NCBI RefSeq assembly: GCF_032854445.1
Contig: NC_088300.1
Location: 10,726,001-10,790,000, forward strand
Source of the DNA: Liolophura sinensis
Lineage: Eukaryota > Mollusca > Polyplacophora > Chitonida > Chitonidae
DNA: 64,000 nucleotides
Direction of reading: 5' to 3'
Positions 12,215 through 22,007 of the stretch are shown in pieces. The notes beneath the pieces were generated by a model, which had not been told where the DNA came from, made no database searches, and saw only the letters and a list, made by a program, of their open reading frames with translations. The translations under genes and the position numbers were made by a program. How positions within the stretch are numbered: position 1 is the first letter of the stretch; the number at the start of each line of letters is the position of its first letter.

Positions 12215-12798
12215 TATAGAAAAAAAGACATTTAAAGGTAAGGATACTTACGATGATGGAATTTTTATATAGAAAAAAAAGACATTTAAAGGTAAGGATA
12301 CTTACGATGATGGAATTTTTATATAAAAAAAAAGACATTTAAAGGTAAGGATACTTACGATGATGGAATTTTTATATAGAAAAAAAAGACATTTAAAGGT
12401 AAGGATACTTACGATGATGGAATTTTTATATAGAAAAAAAAGACATTTAAAGGTAAGGATACTTACGATGATGGAATTTTTATATAGAAAAAAGACATTT
12501 AAAGGTAAGGATACTTACGATGATGGAATTTTTATATAGAAAAAAAAGACATTTAAAGGTAAGGATACTTACGATGATGGAATTTTTATATAGAAAAAAA
12601 GACATTTAAAGGTAAGGAAACTTACGATGATGGAATTTTTGCATAGAAAAAAGACATTTAAAGGTAAGGATACTTACGATGATGGAATTTTTGCATAGAA
12701 AAAAGACATTTAAAGGTAAGGATACTTACGATGATGGAATTTTTATATAGAAAAAAAGACATTTAAAGGTAAGGATACTTACGATGATGGAATTTTTA
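12215..12798. repeat. 54-bp minisatellite, about 11 near-identical copies
   Basis: The unit reads 'gacatttaaaggtaaggata', then 'cttacgatgatggaattttt', then atatagaaaaaaa. Copies are almost identical apart from the A-run length, so the array is young or homogenised. Each unit carries a donor-like aggtaag on the plus strand and gtaagtat on the minus strand. It is intergenic, downstream of AP4B1. The minus-strand frame running into it from 12003 is judged non-coding. Confidence 0.95.
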
Positions 12799-13986
12799 TT
12801 TTCATAACTGAATGAACTTCGCTGTATTCATGTGACTGAAAGTTAAAGTCAGCAGGGTATCAGATATCTTTGAAAATACCGAACCGTCGTGAAATTCACA
12901 CATTTGCTTGGGTATTAATATTGCATGTTAACATCATACATATTGAGATGTTACCTGATTACCTGTGTTGTTTATTTGATAACACCTGTACTAAAATAAA
13001 ACGGGCGGGTAAGTGCGTGCGTTGTTGATAACTGTCACACTCAAGACAAGTCCAATACAAATGCCACCAACCACAATAAACTCACATGATGTTATGGGAG
13101 AGAAAAAAATGGAACAGATAACTGAGTTACTAATTCAGTGGACATAAATGGGCTGAGATTTTGTGAAGCCATTCTCGATCTCAATGTGTCAGCTCTGTCT
13201 TGGCAGCTGATCGCAAATTCCTAACATTTGTGTTCACTGACGGCCTGTTTCTACGCTCAGAAAGCTGCCTCTGCAGCGCACGATTAATAGGCGCACATCA
13301 CATCAGCATTTCTTCCGCCATGGACTATCATAGCAATGTGGCAGAGATTATACGCCAATATCCATATACATAGGACTTCACGAACTTTACCACTCTGGTA
13401 CATGCAACACAGTTATTGTAATTTTTATTTTTAACATTTTTGTGGGTTCAGTCTGAGAGTTTTTACTTCCCATCCTTGACCAGACCGCTTGCAAGAATTG
13501 CCTAGCTTTTTCAAAAATGTGAAAAGATGTGAGTATGTTGTTTATTAGCTGGTCTAAGTCTGTGAGAAAAAAGAAACTGCCTAAAAAACTGTCCCAAAAA
13601 TGAGAAGAAATAGGGCATATATGCCCTGCAAGCAGATCCTAAAAATTCTTGTCTGAGGTTGATTTTTGTCGTCACACATTCTGGAAATGTGGAAATGCAA
13701 AAATATGTATTTTATATCACCTGATAATGCCTTTTCACAAATAAATAAATAATTCTCAAAACGACCTGGTAACAATCAGATAATAAATTAGGACAAGTAA
13801 TTGTATTTTGACATACTTTTTTTAATCATTCCTTTTGTGATACTTAAAAGAATTTTGAGTTGTGCTTTGAAGACATGGATGATCATCATCAAGTGAGAGT
13901 GCTGCCTCATTGAATACAGTTTTTAAAAATTTATAATTTAACTGTACTTGGCCTATCATAGTCAAGACTACATTAAACCTGGCCTC
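12799..13986. other. AP4B1 3' flank
   Basis: No further gene was recognised. A minus-strand ATTAAA-type poly(A) signal is possible near 13822-13828 (TTTAAT on plus), about 160 bases after the AP4B1 stop. At 13586-13614 there is a solitary sequence (gtcccaaaaatgagaagaaa) resembling the inverted-repeat end of the element at 22191-22351. Confidence 0.4.
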
Positions 13987-16196
13987 TCATGTTCCTTCCA
14001 AGATACCAATAGCTTTCTGAACATCACACTGTAAGAGTTTATAATAAAAGTGGGCAGAGTCTGACAAATCTTGGTCCTCATCTGTGGCACAGCTCTCCAG
14101 AATCTGTCCTAAACTCTCCTGACATGCTCCAGGACTCCAGCTGAACAGCTTCAGGCCTGCTGTGAGGAAGCTTCTTTTCAGGAGAGAATCTGCTTGCTCT
14201 AACCAGTTGTCTATCAGGTCCTCCATGATGTATGCCCCCTCAGGTATCTCCTGCCTGTACCGACCCAGCAGGTGGAGGAACGCTGCTTTTCCCAGGGGCT
14301 CTGTGAGTAAGCAGTACTTCCCACACAGAGACAGGACGATAGGGGCCAGTTCTCCTGTACTGTCCACTGCCAGCTGCTCCATAACCTGTACCACATTAGA
14401 CAGCGTGTGGCCCAGGCTAAGTTCCACTAGATCCTGAAGCTTGGAGACACATGCTTGCAGACCTGATGGTGAAGCACGTGCTACATCGCCCAGGTTTGCC
14501 ACGGCTGCGGCTGACACTTCCATGACCATATCTGTACAACTCACCCCCAGCTCCTCCACTACCTCCGTCACATTGGCCTCTGTCACAAGACTTGCCAACA
14601 ACTGCAGTCTCTTCACCTTGATGTAGGGGGCCTCATTGTGCCGGCAGAGAAAGGCATGGGTGTAGTCTGTGAAGGCAGCTTTACATTCAGGCATAAAGTC
14701 AGCTACCAGCTCCAGTATTGTGTATGTGAGCTCAGGGTTTCCTGTCGTCAGTGATGACAAGACAGTGTCTCTGGCCCTTATAAACACCTCTAGTCTTAAG
14801 TCTGCAAACTCTGCCACAATACAGAGAAAGAATCTCAGACAACTGGTGGAGACTGCCAGGTTAGAATGCTTCAGGAAGGAATCAATGATGTTCATGATGT
14901 CAAACATTTCCTCCTCGGATTTGGGTGAGTACTTGGTGAGGACAGAGAAGACGGTCACCAGGCCCCAGTCTGTGAGCTTAGGGAGGGTATTCAGGAGGTG
15001 GTGAGCCATGCTCTGGTTGATCACCACCCCTCCTTCTGTCCTGAGCACCTCCTCCAGCACAGACAGCGTATTGACCACCACGATCGGGTCACTGTCCCGG
15101 ATCATACCGTAGAGCTCGTCCACTAAACCCACTTCTAAAACAGCAGCTGAGGAGACTGCGTGCAAACGCTGACAACAATTCACAGCCACTCGCCTCACGT
15201 GGGCACTTTTGTCCCGCAGCCCCTGGGGTAAGCATTTTAAACAGTAGTCAAGGAAGGCTTCATTCTGGATTGAGCAGAGCGTTTTTAGGGCCAAAGCCCT
15301 GGTCATGGGGTTACTGTCGTTGGTGTCTGTCATCAGTGTGTTGATAGCCAACAGAGTGTGTTCTTTCTCCCCACGGCTATACTCCACCAGGAAGTGACAA
15401 GCTACCTTCTTCACAACCAAGTCTGGGTGAGCCAACAGCTTTACCATAGGGGGCGATAACTCAGTAAGGTCCTGCCCAAAGCTCATCATGGTCAGTACCT
15501 GTCAATGACATAATGTTAATGTTGAAGTCAGTGGCAAGTTCTGAGTCTAGAAGAAATATACTACAGATGTAATGAAGACAACAATTTTACCTCAATGTAT
15601 AAAATTTCTGGTACTGCTACACATTGTCAGTTGAATGAATTTATTTTATTCATTTATTTCATTGGTGTTTAACGCCATATTCAAGGCGTTGTATATATTC
15701 AACTGATACAACGGCAGCCAGCATTATAGTGGGAGGAAACCGGCCAGAGCCAAGGAGAATCCCACGACCATCCGCATTTTGTTGGCAGATCTTCCCACGT
15801 AAGTCGGAGGGGAAGCCAGCCTGATCGAGAGGCACTTGAACTCATAGCGATCGCATTGGTGAAAGGCTTCTGGGTCATTCCGCCGTGCTGGCGTGTTATC
15901 ATAGCTATCATGAAAAGCTATCTGAGATTTTCCTGAGCAAATAGTTCCTTTTTGCAGTAAAACAGTAAAACAAACCGAACAAGACATGGGGATTCGGCTG
16001 AAACAAGTTTAGGCTACATCGGTCTACTCAGTGATCAGCTTTCGTCAGCCAGAGATAATGACAATTAGTAGGCCTAACTGTTTACCCGTTTCATTACACT
16101 TCTGCACATCAAGTGGTCATTGTACATTTCCTGGCTGCTGAGGAGAGTTGACAACTCATCTAGATTGACAGCACATGGCACAAACCCCGTTGACAT
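13987..16196 (-). CDS. AP4B1: AP-4 adaptor complex subunit beta, trunk only (two exons)
   Basis: AP-4 is a clathrin-independent adaptor that sorts cargo at the trans-Golgi network; beta-4 is one of its two large subunits. Exon 1 (16196-16086, 37 codons, MSTGFVPCAVNLDELSTLLS onward) ends CRSVMKR at a GTAAAC donor. Exon 2 (15498-13987) opens in phase 0 after ttgacag with VLTMMSFGQD. The product is 540 residues of HEAT/ARM-like helical trunk. Segments such as LLAINTL, GLRDKSAHVRRVAV, DPIVVVN, EGGVVIN and AHHLLN match the beta-4 family rather than beta-1 or beta-2. Family members are usually about 740 residues; here TGA falls just after HFYYKLLQC...AIGILEGT, where the trunk ends, so the hinge and ear (about 200 residues) are absent. 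A possible in-exon donor (ATTG-GTATCT, about 14010) could splice to an ear exon, but none was found. The trunk in one 1.5-kb exon contrasts with the intron-rich neighbours. A SINE lies in the intron. Confidence 0.88.
15635..15905 (-). mobile_element. SINE family A copy in AP4B1 intron
   Basis: Read on the minus strand it has the tRNA-like head, central block (atgcggatggtcgtgggat-like) and the end block before a T-rich (reverse of AAATAAAT) tail at 15635-15660. It occupies about half of the single AP4B1 intron, in the same orientation as that gene. Confidence 0.75.
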
Positions 16197-16724
16197 CTTC
16201 CAAATCTGATTTGCCCTTTTACATCTCTGTTAGTCGTCGCTGGGACCTCTGCGCCACAGAACGACTGGGCCGCTTACACCAGTCAAAACACTTCGAGTGC
16301 ACCTGGTAGGCTATATAGTTTAAATTCTTGAATGTATTCTTTAACACATGTAGTCAAACAGTAATGTGAAATAGATAAAGCCCACGACCGAACGTGGTGT
16401 ATACATTGGCAAAGTAATAACTGATTTATTGTACACATTTAGGCCGTAGTTACAGTAGGCTGTTATATTGGTAGCTGAGACAGTAAACAAAGAATTCGTC
16501 CAATATAGTCTACATCATGATATTTGTTGCATGTGGTGCATATCTCCATTCTTTATATGTGCTTTAAATGCTGTCTGCATGATCAGGGAAAAGTCATCTA
16601 TAATTGCCTGTTCCATCCAGCATTGTGTATGGTTTTCTCCAGGTTGTAGGCCTAGGCATGCCTGGTTTCATTTACCCAGAAACTTGATTGACAGCATATA
16701 AGTGAAAAAATGTATGTGCGACTT

Positions 16725-16905
16725 AAAAAGTCGTTGTCTCAGGTTTTCCAGAAACCGTCGAAAGGTCGTGGGTATGCCCCGCGCCTTTGTCCAATTTCTT
16801 CCTACCATAATACTGGCCGCCCCCGTATATAAATTAAATGTACTTGAGTACGGCGTAAAGCAAGAATCAAATAAAATCAAATAAATAAATAAATAAATAG
16901 ATAAA
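16725..16905 (+). mobile_element. SINE family A, 5'-truncated copy
   Basis: It retains the central block (gtcgtgggtatgccccgc, ataatactggccgcc) and the terminal 'gtacttgagtacggcgtaaa' with a long AAATAAAT tail. The head is lost. Confidence 0.7.
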
Positions 16906-17719
16906 AAGAAATTGAATAAGTTAAAAAAGAGTTTTTAGGAGGTATCGGAAAAAATCGTTTCACGTGCAAAATGCAAGCATTTAACAAAAGAGTTTATAGC
17001 GAGGATCCATGCAATCCATCTATCTGAATCCGCCGCACTTCTCCCACGCAGTCGCTCGCTTCTGCTGTTCACTCGAGTGCAAACGTTTTCGTAATACGAC
17101 GAGCATTTGCTCGGCGCATGGAAGTGGGGTGATATGGACTTCCTTGGTTCCATATAGCCTGTTATAATACTTACAAACTTGTAGCTTCAGTCTAGTATTA
17201 GTTTATCTATTTTAGGTTGAAGTTACATGTTACTTCATGACCTTGTAACTTCTAACTAAAGGTCTCTTATAAATTGCCAAACGGATGAGCGTTGTCGATC
17301 AAACAAACAGCAATATGTATAGATCGGTTGTTAATTCAGGCTAAGACCCTCTGAATCGCCTACTCCAATTATTACAACCGCTTCTCAGTAAACATGGACG
17401 TCATTCGCACTCCAAAGACTTGAACAATTAAGACATTTCAAACGTTGGATATGCCATCGCTGTATCGGCCCTACATGCAAACGATTTGAGGTAATTATGG
17501 GCATTCTATTTTCGGTTAATTGGACCCAACAATTTTAACATCGCAATAGTTTAAATATTGACGTTGTATATGAAAAACAAAGGAAATCCTTGGCTGGGTG
17601 CAAATATTACCTAATTATCATGTAGGCCTACAATTTTTTATTTCACAGTATTTATTCAGCCTATACCTGTATATATTGTATGTATGCATGATACAGCTTT
17701 GTCAATCAGAATCGATTCT

Positions 17720-17832
17720 GTATCACTTTAAATAACGGCAGCAAACATTACAGTGGGTGGAAACCTCGCAGAACCTGGGGGAAACCTATGGACGACCATA
17801 CACAGGTTGCTGGGAGCCCCCTTAGTCAGTTA
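17720..17832 (-). mobile_element. SINE family A fragment, diverged
   Basis: Minus-strand match to the central block only (caggttgctgggagcc, ggtggaaacc, acggcagcaaacatta). Both ends are missing. Confidence 0.5.
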
Positions 17833-18529
17833 TATAGCCTAAGCATAAGCCGCCAGGGAGCGCCATGTACGACACATAATTTAATTATACCTTAACTGTG
17901 CGAATGTGGTAATTTGATCGTGGCCATGCTACACTTAAGACGCAGGCAGCAGTAGTTTCCTGTTCGCTGAATTACCAATTATAGACAATAACCGACCTTA
18001 GATTAAAAGCACACAAACAAAATTGTGCTTAACTGCGTCACTAAATGCGATCTCTGATTGGTCACGTGATTGTTACAAGAAGAATAGCGTATACCCAGTG
18101 ATGCCCTGCTAAGAATCTCGTAATATAACAAAGACACAGAATATATAATTGGGAACCGTCCACGGGTTGTGTATGTTAGTTCCATAAATACTGCGCAATA
18201 TCATAGGTATAAGCTGGGATGAAATCAGTAGGTCATGAATATGTATTGGCATGCATGAATATATCGGGTGGGCATAAAAAATGGGCCGTAAAAATGCACA
18301 CAGAACATGCTTTACATGCATGTAAAACTTCAGGTCAATACATGCTGTACTTTTTGAGACACCACCCCTCAGATTTTGTTAAACTTTTATTCTAATAAAC
18401 AGTACACTAAGTCATCAAATTTGTAATTTACGGTATTTAATATGCACACACCCTATCAACGATTGCTTTACATGCGTCCAAACCCTGATCTCAGTAAATG
18501 CAGTACTTTTTGAGATACCATCCCATTTT

Positions 18530-18790
18530 GTTTATTTATTTACTTGAATGGTGTTTTACGCCGTATTCAAGAATATTTCACTTATACGACGTCGGCCAAC
18601 ATTGTGGTGGGAGGAAACCGGACAGAGGCCGGGGGAAACCCACGGCCATCTGCAGGTTGCTGGAAAACTTTCCCACGTACGGCCGGAGAGGAAGCCAGCA
18701 TGAACTGGGCTTGAACTCACAGCGACCGCATTGGTGAGAGGCTCCTGGGTCATTACGCTGCGCTAGCGCGCTAACCAGGCAACTACGCCA
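18530..18790 (-). mobile_element. SINE family A, full-length copy
   Basis: A complete copy in reverse. The head includes gttagcgcgctagcgcag and the B-box-like gagttcaag; the central block, the 'gaatatttcacttatacgac' end and the tail follow. It is a good representative of the family. Confidence 0.85.
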
Positions 18791-19524
18791 TCGAAGCCCC
18801 TCCATTTTGTTTAACGTTGCTTTCCCTGTTATTGAACGCCGACATTGAGAGTGCGGCTGTACTTCGCACAGGTGAGCTAAAAACTGTAGTCATGCTACGT
18901 TGATTGTTTAATATGTTGTAGAGAAAAGTGCAAGCTGGACATAGAGGTGTGTCATGGCAGCACGCAAATGTTAGGGAATATGTATTTTGGAGGTTGAGGT
19001 TGAAGTTGACAAATTTACTACATAAATAAGAAATCATTCACAATTACTCTACTAAAATGAACACCGAAGACTAGACAAAAATCGCCATTTCTCAATCAGT
19101 CATAAAATACCTATACATGTACAGGAATTAGTCTTATTTATTTATTACTTCCTCTGACTAAATAGACAACTTTGGCTATGCAATTTAGAGCTAGATTCCC
19201 TTTGGTTTTCACAAATAAGAAAGTATTGAAAACTATATTAAGAAATTCTGTCGATGAAATACGGCTCTTTTCACGGAGCCTTTTAAAGTTATACATGTAA
19301 AACATTTCGCCAAAGACGCGCTCATCGGTGCCTTTCATATAAAACTCTGGGCCCCAATTTGTAAACTCGGAACCCCTTGCATAGCTCGGCATCCCGACTC
19401 CTAAACTCCCCAGTAATATCTAATGCAATGTACTGGGGTAGACTTTTAAATACAGTGCTCCGACTTCTAATTTCGTTAACATTTTAAACTTTTTCACCAT
19501 ATCTTTATAGAGTTACACAGTCTA

Positions 19525-19735
19525 TACTCTTAAATTCAGACCCCATCTCAGGGTGCCCATGCATGGTGGCTGAGATCTCGGATACAGCAATCTAGCGTTG
19601 GGCGAGGCAGCAACAAATCCCATTTTTAAGTCTTTAATATGACGCGAACCTGTTTTGATCACGGGGTCTCTCGACTTCGAGGCGGACGCTGTAACCATTA
19701 GGCCACCGAAGGGGTCCATTATGATATGTACGTGT
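19525..19735 (-). mobile_element. tRNA-derived SINE, family C
   Basis: Reverse orientation head: ttcggtggcctaatggttac, agcgtccgcctcgaagtcg, with a B-box-like region near aaaacaggttcg. This is followed by a non-tRNA body containing cgagatctcagccaccatgc. The head resembles a tRNA but has no matching acceptor stem, so it is called a SINE, not a tRNA gene. A related head occurs at 43555. Confidence 0.6.
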
Positions 19736-20689
19736 GTGGCAAATATCGTCTTAGTTTATGTACCTACACACTTATCGGATTAGTTTTCAGATTTAGGTAC
19801 TGGGTGTAATTATACGGATTATAACATGTTTGAACAGTATGTTACCAAGAAGGCTTCTGAGAAGCGTAATAATGACTTCAATTCCACCCAAAACAAGAGA
19901 TTTATGGCCCTAGCCGACCTCCAGCCGGCCGCCCAGTAGGGCTCAGCGGATGACGTCATAGATGGTCAACCAAAAGCAAGCTGGTCTAAATAACCTGGGA
20001 ATTCGTATCCACACGATGTCATTTTTTTGAGAAGTATTCTATAACGACAGTTGAGAAGCAAATATACTGCCGTATCAATTTCAGCTAATAGTGAACGACC
20101 TTGAATTTCCAATTTATGACGCTGACATCTCTGGCCAGACTTCAGAATCGGAGATTTTAGACATTGAATTTGACCTTTGTCCATGCATTTTCCAGCGCAT
20201 AGCCATAGCTTTGTCCCGTGTTGCACTGTACATTTCGTGTATTTATTTTAAGATTTAATATTTATTTGCCATCCTTTCCCTCTGCCCGATTCACATAAAT
20301 ATCATTCTATTCCCTGAAGGATTCTAAATTCATACCTATATATGAGGTGACAGGTGCCGGTACATGTTATTGTCGGCCTTCCGAATAGAGTCGTGTACAA
20401 TATAAATACATGAAGAATGTATACGTTTAAGTTAGATTGAACAAGAGATTTACTATCTATCATTTTTCCGTTCAGTTAAAAATTAAATCCACTGAGTGCA
20501 GGTGTCACCAGGAAACTTAAAAAAAAAAAAATAAAAAAAAAATAAAAAATAATAATAATAATTCCAGGGCTCTTCGAAAACCTGTTTTTACAAACGTATG
20601 CAGAACAGCAAACCATTTTCGTGTGAAATTCGATATGCTTGTTGTCACTCCTGTAGCTTTTTTTTATCACTGAACTAAATGACGATGGT

Positions 20690-20940
20690 CGGTTAGCGCG
20701 CTAGCGCAGCCTAGTGACCCAGGAGCCTCTCACCAATGCGGTTACTGTGAGTTCAAGACCAGCTTATGATGGCTTCCTCTCCGGCCGTACGTGGGAAGGT
20801 CTTCCAGCAACCTGTGGATGGTCGTGGGTTTCCCCCAGGCTCTGCCCGGCTTACACCCACCATAATGCTGGTCGCCGTCGTATAAGTGAAATATTCTTGA
20901 GTACGGCGTAAAACAGCAATCAAAAAAAAAATAAATAAAT
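20690..20940 (+). mobile_element. SINE family A, full-length copy
   Basis: Full unit: head ggttagcgcgctagcgcagc, tgacccaggagcctctcacc, B-box-like gtgagttcaagacc, the central block with gcaacctgtggatggtcgtg, the end block tgaaatattcttgagtacgg and an A-rich AAATAAAT tail. Confidence 0.9.
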
Positions 20941-22007
20941 GACGATGTTAAGGTTGGACTTGTATGACGTAATTTGGCTGAGACTACAGAGGTTTGGTGG
21001 AAAAAATGCATAAAACCAGCCACAGTATCCAGTGATTTTTAAGTACCTTATTACTTAGATTAATTTACCCGTTTTTGCTTTTTTCACACTCAATTTAACA
21101 ATATATACGGGGTAGTTAATTATGAATAAATAATGAATCTGGGCCCTAATCCTTTAATGTGTACCGGTGCGGTACCAAATGGTGTAGGCTTATTACCTGT
21201 GATACACATCTTGGGCTATACGCAAGCACATATATACAAAACGGCATATTCTCTTTTTGAAAGTAAAAGGTGCTGTGAAAGTTAATTGATAGAAATCTAG
21301 TCCAGACACTACCCACCACCCCACGCCCACCCCCACCCCCATTTCCATATTTCTGAAGTATATAAAAAAAAGCTTTTCTAAAACCAGTTTTAGAAACTGT
21401 TACTGCAAATCACAGTGTTTGGCGTGTGGTTGAATATAACACTAGTAATCAAACTTGCAGACAAGTCACGTACCAGTTCAAACAAACGTAGTGTGAGTGT
21501 GTCACATACCGCACCTCGATCATTTGGCAAACCTATAATTTATCCAATGGTAATGGCCGTAACCCATTTCTAGGTTACCGTGATAAAGGGATGAAAACAA
21601 AGGGAGTACTTGATTGGTGGATTGAGGCCCGCCCCTTTTGGTCTATAGTCAAGCGGTGAAGGTCGCCAGATATGAAAACACTCGCAAGTTATGCACTGTC
21701 TTTTGCTCGTAAGTCTGAAAGATGCACCAGCATGTTCGTCGTGATAAAAGTTGATTTAAGCACCACATTCGTTCACGGAAAATTCATGAGCTGTCATACC
21801 AGTTTAGTTTGAGTGTTTCTGGGGCGTGAGTGTGTTTGTGTCCGATACGAAATCTCCTAAAACTCCACAAGAACTGGTTACAAATAACGTACGGCGAAAA
21901 GCGTGGCATAGAGTTAGTGTTATTCCCATGGTGTGTTGTAGCCGTGTGGTGGGTCCGTAGTGTTCTCGTTGAGTTGCCTGCTTCACCATTCAGTCACAGT
22001 TCTCAAA

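Larger units (their letters stand above)
16197..22007. other. Intergenic between AP4B1 and XDH
   Basis: Divergent intergenic region: AP4B1 is transcribed leftward and XDH rightward. Apart from the SINE copies listed separately I see no gene, RNA gene or long coding-like frame. No convincing TATA box was identified near either start; both genes have housekeeping-type families, where that is usual. Confidence 0.5.

Noticed and set aside
12003-12338. 111-codon minus-strand frame below the 54-bp array
   Set aside because: Its first half is the translated array and the rest is low-complexity hydrophobic sequence without a known domain.
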